The notes below the pieces were generated by a model. It was not told the origin of the DNA. It worked only from the letters and a program-made list of their open reading frames with translations, and did not search any database. This document shows positions 8,727-17,042 of a stretch of 64,000 nt of DNA, piece after piece. The DNA is taken from positions 62,001 to 126,000 of the forward strand of contig NZ_QKUF01000013.1 of NCBI RefSeq assembly GCF_003253565.1. The letters run 5' to 3'. How positions within the stretch are numbered: position 1 is the stretch's first letter; each line of letters begins with the position of its first letter. A program made the position numbers and the translations under genes. The stretch comes from Thermosporothrix hazakensis. Its GTDB lineage: Bacteria; Chloroflexota; Ktedonobacteria; Ktedonobacterales; Ktedonobacteraceae.

Positions 8727-9521
8727 TCACATGCGCTTTTTGTATGCCCTCATCGCAAAGAAGTAGGCCACAACCAGAATCCCGATGCACCAGGCAAGCG
8801 CTATCCATATCGACTGAGACACAGGCTGTCCAGTGAGCAGCGCCCGAATGGTTTCCACAATCGCCGTCACTGGCTGATTTTCGGCAAAGACCCTGACGAC
8901 AAATGGCATCGATTGTGTTGGCACAAACGCCGAGCTAATAAAGGGCAGGAAGATCAGGGGATATGAAAAGGCGGTCGCGCCGTCTATCGATTTGGCGGTC
9001 AGTCCAGGGATCACCGCGACCCAGGTTAGAGCCAGCGTCAACAACGCAAGGATACCCAGAACGGCAAGCCATGCCAGAAGACCCGCCGACGAACGAAAGC
9101 CCATGATCAACGCCACAAGCACGATGACCGCCACCGAAATCGCGTTGGAGACCAGCGAGGTCAGCACATGTCCCCACAGCAGGGTAGAGGGGGCTATTGG
9201 CATCGAGCGAAAGCGCTCCACGATCCCTTTCTGCACATCAGTAAACAAGCGGAACGCGGTGTAAGAAACCCCGCTTGCAATCGCCATCAATACGATCCCG
9301 GGTAAGAGGTAATTGACATAGTTCCCTGTCCCGGTTTGAATAGCACCTCCGAAGACATACACGAAGAGCAACATCATCGCAATCGGCGTGATCGTGACTG
9401 TGATGATGGTATCCAGGCTGCGGAAAATGTGGCGCATCGAACGGCCAACCATCACGCTCATATCGCTGAAAAAGTGGTTCTGGATCCGGGTTTGCGGGGG
9501 AGTTCTCGGTGACATTTCCAT
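8727..9521 (-). CDS. ABC-2 type transporter permease, DrrB-like
   Basis: 264 aa with six predicted membrane helices in the ABC-2 layout: a cytoplasmic N-terminus (QNHFFSDMSVMVGRSMRHIFR), helices near 40-60, 72-95 and 122-175, the conserved AKSIDGATAFSYPLIFLPFISSAFVP region around 185-210, and a last helix ending in basic YKKRM. This is the membrane half of a daunorubicin-resistance-type exporter. Its ATG directly follows the TAA of the ATPase gene (no gap), so the two are translationally coupled and should form a two-subunit pump. The exported compound cannot be inferred. Confidence 0.88.
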   Translation of the reverse strand: MEMSPRTPPQTRIQNHFFSDMSVMVGRSMRHIFRSLDTIITVTITPIAMMLLFVYVFGGAIQTGTGNYVNYLLPGIVLMAIASGVSYTAFRLFTDVQKGIVERFRSMPIAPSTLLWGHVLTSLVSNAISVAVIVLVALIMGFRSSAGLLAWLAVLGILALLTLALTWVAVIPGLTAKSIDGATAFSYPLIFLPFISSAFVPTQSMPFVVRVFAENQPVTAIVETIRALLTGQPVSQSIWIALAWCIGILVVAYFFAMRAYKKRM

Positions 9522-10403
9522 TTATCGGTACTCCTTTTTGCCAATGATGGCAAGAAAAATCTCTTCCAGGGTCGGCTGTTTTTCCACATACTCCACCTGA
9601 GCCGGGGGAAAGAGCTTTTTGAGCTCCATGAGCGTGCCACTGGCAAGAATCTTGCCCTCATGGAGAATCGCAATATGGTCAGCAAGCTGTTCCGCCTCTT
9701 CCAGGTACTGCGTGGTCAAGAAGACGGTGGTGCCCCCATCGGCAAGCGTCTTCACCTCTTTCCACACCTCCATGCGGGCTTCGGGGTCCAAGCCGGTGGT
9801 TGGCTCATCAAGGAACAGGATCGGCGGTGTTCCCACCAGACTCATGGCCAGGTCAAGCCTGCGGCGCATCCCGCCTGAATATGTTGATGCCCTGCGGTTG
9901 GCAGCATCGGTTAAGCCAAAGCGGGCCAACAACTCATCAGCCACCTGACGTGGCTGTTTGAGGTGTCGAAGTCGAGCGATCAGAATGAGGTTTTCTCGCC
10001 CGGTCAACATCTCATCCACAGCGGCAAACTGCCCGGTGAGACTGATGGATTGCCGGACGCGGGCAGGCTCTGAGGCGACATCAAAACCATTGACGATGGC
10101 TGTTCCACTGTCCTGTTTGAGGAGCGTGGTGAGGATTTTGACCAGCGTGGTCTTGCCTGCGCCGTTGGAGCCAAGCAGGGCAAAAATACTGCCCTGTTCC
10201 ACAGCGAAATTCACCCCTTTTAAAACATCCAGATTTTTGTATGATTTCTGTATGTCTGTAACCTGAATAGCAGTGCTTTGCACAATCTTCTCCTTTAGAA
10301 CAGGCATCTTCGAGACAGAGAGTTGTTGTCCATTGCCCTTCGTTTGCATAACTTGTTCTTCACTTTCCGTTGCCAGGAGAGTTCTGTGATGCTCTCTCCT
10401 CAT
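9522..10403 (-). CDS. ABC transporter ATP-binding protein, DrrA-like
   Basis: Up to 293 aa. Walker A GSNGAGKTT (78-86), Q-loop SLTGQF, ABC signature YSGGMRRR, Walker B ILFLDEPTTGLDP and H-loop region FLTTQY, with the C-terminal extension typical of the DrrA/CcmA exporter subfamily (PTLEEIFLAIIGK). Together with the abutting permease it forms a drug-type exporter. The start is uncertain: ATG at 10403 lacks a ribosome-binding site, while ATG at 10349 (MQTKGNGQQL) follows a GAAGAA stretch and would give 275 aa. It is divergent from the marR-like gene, with operator-like palindromes between, so repression by that regulator is the likely control. Confidence 0.9.
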   Translation of the reverse strand: MRREHHRTLLATESEEQVMQTKGNGQQLSVSKMPVLKEKIVQSTAIQVTDIQKSYKNLDVLKGVNFAVEQGSIFALLGSNGAGKTTLVKILTTLLKQDSGTAIVNGFDVASEPARVRQSISLTGQFAAVDEMLTGRENLILIARLRHLKQPRQVADELLARFGLTDAANRRASTYSGGMRRRLDLAMSLVGTPPILFLDEPTTGLDPEARMEVWKEVKTLADGGTTVFLTTQYLEEAEQLADHIAILHEGKILASGTLMELKKLFPPAQVEYVEKQPTLEEIFLAIIGKKEYR

Positions 10404-10619
10404 TTTTCGGTTCTCGGTTGGTTACTGCCTTCATCAATGAGGATAGAATTTGAACTATCGTGGTCTCGCCTGTGCCGCCAGAACCAGGAACGCAAAAATC
10501 ACCTCCGTGGTCCCGGCCCGGTCGATGACGCCAAGCGTTACAGTCGCCGGACGCTTGGCACTATGCTCGCGTTTCAAGATCGTCATGGCACGTGAGACCT
10601 TTGCATGGTATACTGTATT

Positions 10620-10704
10620 TTACTGATTAGATTAGTGAATACTAATTACGTCATCTGATTTAATCAGTAAAAACTTGAAAATTTAAGTGACTCAATCACT
10701 TAAA
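10620..10704. promoter_or_regulatory. Nested palindromic operators in the drrA/marR divergent promoter
   Basis: Three perfect inverted repeats lie upstream of marR: TTACTGATTA (10620-10629) with TAATCAGTAA (10661-10670); inside it ATTAGT (10631-10636) with ACTAAT (10641-10646); and TTTAAGTGA (10682-10690) with TCACTTAAA (10696-10704). The last ends 26 bp before the start codon. MarR-family proteins bind AT-rich palindromes of this size and typically autorepress. Which repeat is the operator is inference. Confidence 0.65.
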
Positions 10705-10729
10705 TAAAGAATACACGGAGGAACAGACA

Positions 10730-11821
10730 TTGTCAAGAGGTTCTCAGAGAAATCGAAGGGAGATGCTCGGAGCACTCAAGCAAGAATTGAGGAAGATCAA
10801 TGGCTTTGGTGCTTCCTTCTTCCGGGTGGCTGCGACTCGGACCGAGATGGCGGCTGACACAGACATTCAGGTACTGGACATTCTGGATCTGGCCGGTGAC
10901 GTTTCTGCTGGTCAACTCGCCGAGCTTCTGGGAATGACGACAGGCGCAACTGCCAGGATCCTTAACCGGCTGGAAGAGGCCGGGCTTGTGCGCCGGGAAC
11001 GTGACCCGAACGATGGCCGCAGAGTCATTGTCCGCCTCGAAAGAGACAAGGACGACATGGCCAGGCTTAGCCCTATGTTTGATGCTCTTGGGAAGACATG
11101 GGAGGAACTGGTATCGGATTACGATGATGAGCAGATTGCTTTTCTTCTCGCGTTTCTCACGCGCCTCAACACGAGCACCGGGAAGGAAATTCTCCGATTG
11201 CAAGAAGCTCCCTCAAGTGAGGAGAAAATCTTCTCCGCGCCGCTTGAAGGTCTCTCCAGTGCCCGGCTTGTTGTTCCCACCTCTATTCAGTTGGTCTTGC
11301 GTGCGAGCGAAGGGATAGGCGAACTTTACCAGGCCCGCTTTGAGGGAGCGGTGCCAAACGTTGTGACCAAAAACGGAGTAGTCACGCTCCGCTATCCACG
11401 GCGTCTATTGGGGTTGGTTGGAGAGCAGCGTGAGGCCGCGTTCACGCTCAATGCCGCCATCCCGTGGCAGATTGTGATCCAGGGTGGGGGATCAGATATC
11501 ACCGCCGAGTTGGGCAATCTCAAGCTCGCCTCCTTCGAGATCAAGGGGGGCGGAAGCAAGGTTCACCTGGCGCTTCCTGTGCCCTCTGATGTGGTTCCTA
11601 TACGGATCAGTGGAGGAGGATCAGAAATCATGCTTCGACGGCCTGCCGGCGTCGCCGTACGAGCGATTCTCAAAGGTGGGGGCTCCACATTTGTCCTCGA
11701 TGGTCAATCCTCTATGCGCAACAATGTGTGGTTGCAAAGCGATGGTTTCGAGCCAACGGCCCCATATTACAGCATCGAAGTTATAAGCTCCGGAAGCATG
11801 GTCACTATCACCTCTGATTGA
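10730..11821 (+). CDS. MarR-family regulator fused to a C-terminal beta-rich GGGS-repeat domain
   Basis: 363 aa, more than twice the size of a normal MarR protein (about 150 aa). Residues about 15-150 are a MarR winged helix: recognition region SAGQLAELLGMTTGATARILNRLEEAGLV split around residues 59-87, and wing RRERDPNDGRRVIV (88-101). Residues about 170-363 form a beta-rich domain with GGGS at 252, 273, 295 and 316, a period of about 21 residues, followed by SSGSM. This resembles the DUF4097/adhesin-type beta-solenoid found in membrane-associated proteins. The TTG start is supported by GGAGG at 10717-10721. It is divergent from drrAB and separated from it by palindromes. The tail may sense a ligand or multimerise. 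Fusion is seen; role is inferred. Confidence 0.82.
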   Translation: MSRGSQRNRREMLGALKQELRKINGFGASFFRVAATRTEMAADTDIQVLDILDLAGDVSAGQLAELLGMTTGATARILNRLEEAGLVRRERDPNDGRRVIVRLERDKDDMARLSPMFDALGKTWEELVSDYDDEQIAFLLAFLTRLNTSTGKEILRLQEAPSSEEKIFSAPLEGLSSARLVVPTSIQLVLRASEGIGELYQARFEGAVPNVVTKNGVVTLRYPRRLLGLVGEQREAAFTLNAAIPWQIVIQGGGSDITAELGNLKLASFEIKGGGSKVHLALPVPSDVVPIRISGGGSEIMLRRPAGVAVRAILKGGGSTFVLDGQSSMRNNVWLQSDGFEPTAPYYSIEVISSGSMVTITSD

Positions 11822-12337
11822 GGCTTTGGGGGTCAGCACATCCAACCCCCCTTGTGGACGCAGATAGGGGGAATGATGCTCTAAGGCCAGGGATGATGAC
11901 CCTTCTTTACGACAAGGAATGACAGGTGTTATAATAGAGGCAATAAGATACTAAGAGGGCGAAAGAAACAATGCTTGACAGACAGAAATGGCTTGTGATA
12001 GAGTGATCACAACTTTTCAGAAAGCAAACAGCAAATATATCAATGAAGCAAGGATGGAATGTTGACATCCTCTCTAACAAACACTCATTGTCAGCATTCT
12101 TGCTCATTGTGCGAATGGGTTCGCGTCGCATAGGGCGCACGGCGAGGAAAGAGACAAACTCTCCCATATCCACGCTTTGTGGACACCCATAATCTCTTTT
12201 TCTCCGTAATACTCATTCGTAAACAGGTGTGCAGCGTATCATCGCGCGAGACAGCTCAAGCTTGTTTGAAAAGGTTCATGCTACTGCTTCGCCTGGAAGT
12301 AGTAGGATAAACTTTTTTGCAAAGGTAGAGCTTCTCT
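11822..12337. other. Intergenic region with a GC hairpin after marR
   Basis: GGGGGT (11828-11833) and ACCCCC (11845-11850) form a short hairpin just past the marR stop, without a T run, so a weak terminator at best. The remaining roughly 480 bp are AT-rich with no convincing coding frame. A TTGACA at 11975-11980 has only a poor -10 partner. Confidence 0.45.
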
Positions 12338-13621
12338 ATGCATAAGTCTGTTCGTTCTACGAACTCGAACACACCTGTAGGTCGCATGTCTCTTGTACTG
12401 CTTCTCGTGATCGCACTCCTGAACACTATGGGGATGACGATTATTATCCCTCTTGTTCCGTTTCTCACGTTACAGTACCTGGCTCATCCGACGAATCTTG
12501 CTGTCATCATGGGATGGCTTACCGCAGTTTATGGAATCTGCCAGTTGATCGCTGCGCCGGTTTTGGGTGTGCTTTCTGACCGTTTCGGGCGACGTCCCAT
12601 ACTCTTCATCTGTCTGCTTGGTTCCGCGTTCGGCTATCTCATCTTCGGTCTGGGCGGAGCGCTCTGGCTGCTCTTCCTCGGGCGCATCATCGATGGCCTG
12701 ACAGGTGGCAACATCAGCATTTTGTTCGGCTATATCGCTGATATCACAGAACCACAGGCCCGTGGTAAGTACTTCGGCTGGTTGGGTGCTGCGGCAAGCA
12801 TCGGTTCTCTCATGGGTCCTGCTGTTGGTGGACTGTTGGCCACGCTCAACGATCGCGCTCCCTTTCTTGTTGCCGCTGGTCTGCTCCTGCTTACGCTCGT
12901 CTGGGGGTACTTCTTGCTCCCGGAGAGTCTGGACAAAGAGCATCGTATCACCTCCATTTCTGTGAGCGAACTCAATCCCTTGAAACAACTGGTGTCCGCA
13001 TTTCGTTGGGCAAATGTGCGCTGGCTCTTGCTGGCCTGGTTCTTGTATGCGCTCCCGGTGAGCATGTTACAGACGACGCTCACAGTCTTAATGAAAGACT
13101 GCCTTGGCTTCAATGCAACGCAGGCCGGTCTCGTTGTGACTCTGGTTGGAGCGGTAGATATTCTCGTACAGGGTGTGTTGGTTGGCTGGTTCCTTGCTAT
13201 GTTGGGAAACATCCGGCTCGGTCTCATTGCTTTTGTGCTGGTTGGTATCAGCTACCTTATACTTGGCTCCATCGCGTTTTTCGCCACCCCACTTCTCTTG
13301 CTGGTCGGGGTGATGCTTTTTGCAGGTTCCGGGAGCCTTGTTGAAAACGCTCTGCGAGGTCTCATCTCTGAAATGGTTGGACGGCACGAGCAAGGTCGTG
13401 TGAGTGGAGCGACGCAATCGTTGCAATCGCTTGGATGGGTTGTCGGGCCATTGCTTGGCGGTTTCGTATACACTGCATGGGGACCTTTTCAAGCATATGC
13501 TTCAGCTTCATTCAGTATTGTCCTCGCCATGCTCTGTCTCTGGATTGCTCTGCCGCTTCTCCGGAGACGGAAGGCAAAAGAGCAAACCTACAATGAACAG
13601 GAGGCGAGCGAAGAGGACTGA
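12338..13621 (+). CDS. MFS multidrug/tetracycline-type efflux transporter
   Basis: 427 aa with 12 predicted helices. The MFS motif A, GVLSDRFGRRPIL, sits in the loop between TM2 and TM3, and motif C-like GPAVGGLL in TM5 is diagnostic of antiporters. The opening (VIALLNTMGMTIIIPLVPF) matches the DHA1/TetA group (consensus LDxxGxGIIxPVLP). The tail is charged (RRRKAKEQTYNEQEASEED). Probably a proton-driven exporter of a hydrophobic drug. The substrate is not determinable. The ATG is preceded by AAAGGTAGAG. No regulator is adjacent, and an intrinsic terminator follows at 13770. Confidence 0.88.
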   Translation: MHKSVRSTNSNTPVGRMSLVLLLVIALLNTMGMTIIIPLVPFLTLQYLAHPTNLAVIMGWLTAVYGICQLIAAPVLGVLSDRFGRRPILFICLLGSAFGYLIFGLGGALWLLFLGRIIDGLTGGNISILFGYIADITEPQARGKYFGWLGAAASIGSLMGPAVGGLLATLNDRAPFLVAAGLLLLTLVWGYFLLPESLDKEHRITSISVSELNPLKQLVSAFRWANVRWLLLAWFLYALPVSMLQTTLTVLMKDCLGFNATQAGLVVTLVGAVDILVQGVLVGWFLAMLGNIRLGLIAFVLVGISYLILGSIAFFATPLLLLVGVMLFAGSGSLVENALRGLISEMVGRHEQGRVSGATQSLQSLGWVVGPLLGGFVYTAWGPFQAYASASFSIVLAMLCLWIALPLLRRRKAKEQTYNEQEASEED

Positions 13622-13769
13622 AAAAGGAACGGAGGCGCGTGAGGTGTGCTCGCTCTTGGCTCATCGAGGAGAGGTGAAGGATGCTCATCCCGCGGCCGTT
13701 CCGTGTCGCGTATGGAGGAGTACTGAATCTCCTCCCAGACGGAAGCGGGCCTGATGGTACGCAAGAGAA

Positions 13770-13797
13770 AGGGCTATCACAAAAGTGATGGCTCTTT
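13770..13797 (+). terminator. Intrinsic terminator downstream of the MFS gene
   Basis: AGGGCTATCAC (13770-13780) pairs with GTGATGGCTCT (13785-13795) across a 4-nt AAAA loop, with two G-T wobbles, and the 3' arm runs into TTTT. It lies about 150 bp after the MFS stop. The A-rich 5' side means it may also work on the minus strand. Confidence 0.6.
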
Positions 13798-14326
13798 TCT
13801 TCTCCGAGCAGGCGTGGTGAGCGGAGACGGAAGCGATGGCTCCGATGTCATGGCTTGACTTGTATGTTCATGCCATGGTTCCGGAAGATGTTGTTGTTCC
13901 GTTCCAAGGTGATATATAATAAAAGCTCTCTGTCTTGTTTTGCGGAAATAGCACTTATAGCTGAAAAATGCTTTGAGCAATGATTAGGTTTATAAAAAAT
14001 TTTAATGGTGTTGTGCTATTTATATCTTCTATTCTGAATTGGGAGTGAAGCGAGGAATTTTTAGCCTGAAGAGAGTACACTCATTCCTTGACAAAAATGC
14101 TATAGTCTTTATCGCTATCATTCATAAATTCGCAACGAAAGAACTATTTATAAAGTACGAGGTATATCGAGACAAAAACTGCTGTGAGCAATATAGAGTA
14201 GATGAGCCTTCGTCAGATACAATGTGCTCTGTTTGTCGCTCGCTGCATCGATCCTTTTTTTGTCTGTACTGGTGCTTGCTTATAAGTCACCGGTGACTGT
14301 GTTTTTGGATGTGAAAGGACTCTATT
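13798..14326. promoter_or_regulatory. AT-rich intergenic region with a perfect 14-bp palindrome upstream of the esterase
   Basis: About 530 bp of AT-rich DNA with no supported gene. AGTCACCGGTGACT at 14285-14298 is a perfect palindrome ending 28 bp before the esterase ATG. It could be a repressor operator, or the stem of a small hairpin, since a T-rich tract (GTGTTTTT) follows. AAAGGA at 14315-14320 is the esterase ribosome-binding site. Confidence 0.45.
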
Positions 14327-15280
14327 ATGACAACCCGCCCCCTTGTTGATCCTGAGCTTGTTGCTCTACTTGATCAGCTTCCCTCCATAGAATTGAATGA
14401 AGCAATCATCAAGCAAGTGCGGACTATGACCCAGACCCAGAGGTTTTCTGATCTTCCCTCGTTCCCTGGTATAGAGGTGACTGAACACTTTGTGCCCGGT
14501 CCAGAAGGTGCGCCCGAGGTACGGGTACTACTCTACCAGCCAACAACAGAGATAAGGCCTGTGCCGGCCTTGCTCTGGATGCACGGAGGTGGTTATGTTA
14601 TGGGATCTCCAGAGCAAGAAGATCTTATGGTGAAGAAAGTCGTATCGGTTCTTGGATGTGTGGCAGTTTCGGTAGGCTATCGTCTGGCTCCTGAGACACA
14701 TCATCCCGGTCCTGTTGAGGACTGTTACGCCGCCTTACAGTGGCTGCATACCCATACAAGCAAACTGGGTGTCGATCCGGCCCGCATTGCCCTTGTAGGG
14801 AGTAGTGCAGGGGGAGGCTTGGCTGCTGCGCTTGGGTTGCTTGCTCGTGATCGGGGTGAAATTCCTCTGGCATTCCAGCTTCTGATTGCTCCCATGCTTG
14901 ACGATCGTACCTGCATCATGGCAGAACCACATCCGTATACTGGAGAATTTATCTGGACCCGTGAGGCGAATCGCTTTGGCTGGACTTCTCTGTTAGGTCA
15001 GGAACCTGGTGGACCCGATGTGTCCCCCTATGCCGCAGCAGCCCGTGCTGAAGATTTGGAGGGTCTTCCTCCTACATTCATAAATGTGGGTGCATTGGAT
15101 CTGTTTCTTGAAGAAGATCTGGAGTTTGCGCGTCGTCTCACCCGGGCAGGAGTGCCAACGGAGTTTCATATCTATCCCGGGGCTTACCACGGCTTCAGAA
15201 TGGTTGCTGATGCACAGGTAACTCAGATCGCAGCTCGCGACCAGCTTACCGCATTGAAACGCGCCCTTCGTATTCAATAG
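14327..15280 (+). CDS. Alpha/beta-hydrolase, hormone-sensitive-lipase (HSL/family IV) esterase
   Basis: 317 aa, standard for bacterial HSL-family carboxylesterases. Oxyanion-hole motif HGGG (86-89), nucleophile elbow GSSAG with Ser160, acid Asp258 in NVGALDLF, and His288 in AYHGF. The N-terminal 70 residues form the usual cap (PLVDPELVALLDQLPSIEL). The enzyme hydrolyses short-chain esters or lactones and is predicted to be cytoplasmic (no signal peptide). It is a solitary gene. The natural substrate is unknown. Confidence 0.9.
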   Translation: MTTRPLVDPELVALLDQLPSIELNEAIIKQVRTMTQTQRFSDLPSFPGIEVTEHFVPGPEGAPEVRVLLYQPTTEIRPVPALLWMHGGGYVMGSPEQEDLMVKKVVSVLGCVAVSVGYRLAPETHHPGPVEDCYAALQWLHTHTSKLGVDPARIALVGSSAGGGLAAALGLLARDRGEIPLAFQLLIAPMLDDRTCIMAEPHPYTGEFIWTREANRFGWTSLLGQEPGGPDVSPYAAAARAEDLEGLPPTFINVGALDLFLEEDLEFARRLTRAGVPTEFHIYPGAYHGFRMVADAQVTQIAARDQLTALKRALRIQ

Positions 15281-16071
15281 AAAAGGCTTGTGGTTTTCAA
15301 AAAGGGATCAGATGGCCTGGCGAACGAGGGTAATCGTTTTTATCAGGCTATAACAGTCAAAGGAAAATCGAATAGTCAAGTATCCCCCTGGCTGGAGGCC
15401 TGACTTTTATACACAAATTATAAGGGGAGACAAGAAGCGAGATGAAAGCCCTCAAGCAGGGGTTGAATCCATATTCATCTCGCCCACAGCGTTTCTCAGC
15501 CTGCTGGGCCATCGTGAGATAGCCGCACTGGCGGGTAACTTCTCTCCAGAAAAGACGCTGCGGTCATGCTGGAAAGATTGGCCTGTGCGGCGACGACCGT
15601 GAGCAGATCCGCTTTAACGGCTTCACTGGCCAGACGATTTGGGCTGCTTGTTGGCCGTGGTTCATTGCGGGGACAAAAGCGTCATCACTCTAGCAGGAGG
15701 CCGACCTTCTCGGTTGGGGTTCTGAGCTGCTCGTACCAGAAAATGCGTGTGGATTTCTCGATAGGGGTGAAAGAGGTTTTGCAATAGACAGGTATGCATG
15801 CTGATGCGCTACTCCAGCGATTGGAGATCCTCGCTGCTTCCAGTCAGGACAACTCCAAGAGGGACTCAGGTAAGCGCATTGCTGTTTGCGGCTCATCTGG
15901 AAAATGCGTCCAATGCTTGTTGGATGGAATTGGGGTGATCCTGAGAAGTGAAGATGGTATGGAAGTTTTGTGTTATTCATGCTCCCCTCTTGACTTTCAT
16001 CCTACCCGAAAGTTGTAAGATGCTAACAAGAGTTGTTCACCTGGTCTTGCAAACGGATAGGAAGAGATGAG
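15281..16071. other. Long gene-poor region, possible transposase scraps
   Basis: About 790 bp with no intact gene. On the plus strand near 15495-15600 one frame reads LLGHREIAALAGNFSPEKT and then stops. 'REIAALAG' is reminiscent of the C-terminal region of IS110-type transposases, but the match is short and unsupported elsewhere. Several frames of 70-75 codons are open, but none has a recognisable composition or ribosome-binding site. Confidence 0.35.
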
Positions 16072-16899
16072 ATGTTAAAGATTCGCGATTTTGCTAAACT
16101 CGCTGAGGTCTCGATGACCACCCTGCGCTACTACGACGAGATTGGACTTCTCAGGCCGATTCATGTTGATCCTGATACTGGCTATCGGTTCTACACGATG
16201 GATCAGTTGCCACGTCTGCATCGCATTCTGGCCTTCAAAGAGCTTGGACTGGGACTTACACAGATCGCCAGGATTCTGGACGAAGGCATTTCTTCTGAAA
16301 CCTTGCAAGGGATGTTGCAGCTCAGGCAGGCACAACTCCAGCAGCAGATTCAGGAGGAACGGGAGCAACTCGTGCGCATCGAAGCACGCTTGCGCTCCAT
16401 TGAGCAGGGCAATTCTCTGCCGAGCTATGAAGTCGTGCTCAAAGCGGTCAAGCCGATCACCGGAGTCTCTCTCCGCCTGACAACGGCTGATCTGGTGTAT
16501 CAGGCGCACTGGGTTGACGAAATCTCCATTATGTTGAAACGCTATGGAGTCAATCCTATCGATCATCTGCTTGTCCTTCATGCTCAGAGCGAGGACGAAC
16601 AGCCTCTCAGTTCTGTGGAGATTGTCGCCCCTGTTGACCCGAGAGTGGTCAATCCTCTGATTATACGGAGTGAGGGGCGGCTGACACGCTGCTCTTTACC
16701 TGCTGTTCCCTATATGGCGAGTACACTCCATTATGGACCACCCTCGCTGGTGCTCTCGGCCTATCAAGCATTGGGAACCTGGATGGAGAACAATGGCTAC
16801 ACCATTGTTGGACCACGCCGCAAGATTCGCCTGCGCCGGGGAGACAATCTTGACGACGCGCTCACCGAGATTCAGTTTCCAGTTGAGAAAGTGGGATAA
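16072..16899 (+). CDS. MerR-family regulator with GyrI-like effector domain (BmrR type)
   Basis: 275 aa. The N-terminal 70 residues are a MerR winged helix (MLKIRDFAKLAEVSMTTLRY, then YDEIGLLRPIHVD, then GYRFYTMDQL), followed by the long dimerisation helix (about 75-125, QLRQAQLQQQIQEEREQLVR). The C-terminal 150 residues resemble the GyrI/AraC-effector-binding fold that binds hydrophobic cationic drugs in BmrR. Chosen start: ATG at 16072, because AGGAAGAG lies just upstream and the MerR fold begins there. A frame opening at 16033 adds 13 unsupported residues. The next gene is 143 bp downstream and probably its target. Confidence 0.87.
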   Translation: MLKIRDFAKLAEVSMTTLRYYDEIGLLRPIHVDPDTGYRFYTMDQLPRLHRILAFKELGLGLTQIARILDEGISSETLQGMLQLRQAQLQQQIQEEREQLVRIEARLRSIEQGNSLPSYEVVLKAVKPITGVSLRLTTADLVYQAHWVDEISIMLKRYGVNPIDHLLVLHAQSEDEQPLSSVEIVAPVDPRVVNPLIIRSEGRLTRCSLPAVPYMASTLHYGPPSLVLSAYQALGTWMENNGYTIVGPRRKIRLRRGDNLDDALTEIQFPVEKVG

Positions 16900-16945
16900 A
16901 CGAGAGGCAGTCTGATCTCTGAGCAATGAAAGGAGCGAACAGGAA

Positions 16946-17020
16946 AGTACATACGTTCGAAAAGAGAAGAGTACATACTGATGACAGTATTCCACTGGAT
17001 AGACAGAGTGAGAAGTACAT
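16946..17020 (+). promoter_or_regulatory. Three AGTACAT direct repeats upstream of the oxidoreductase
   Basis: AGTACATAC occurs at 16946-16954 and again at 16970-16978 (24 bp start-to-start). A third shorter copy, AGTACAT, is at 17014-17020. They lie between the merR stop and the AGGAGGT ribosome-binding site of the NmrA-like gene. They may be operators. GTAC-rich sites are also typical of HxlR regulators, none of which is seen here. Role is inference. Confidence 0.45.
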
Positions 17021-17042
17021 CAAAGAGAAACAGGAGGTTATC

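Noticed and set aside
10323..10595. Plus-strand 90-codon frame across the start of drrA
   Set aside because: Antisense shadow of drrA and the divergent promoter region, without a ribosome-binding site.
11907..12173. Minus-strand 88-codon frame between marR and the MFS gene
   Set aside because: Cys/Ser/His-rich composition typical of AT-rich non-coding DNA, and no ribosome-binding site.
14039..14296. Plus-strand 85-codon frame before the esterase
   Set aside because: Starts in AT-rich sequence without a ribosome-binding site and overlaps the palindrome region. Residue composition looks random.
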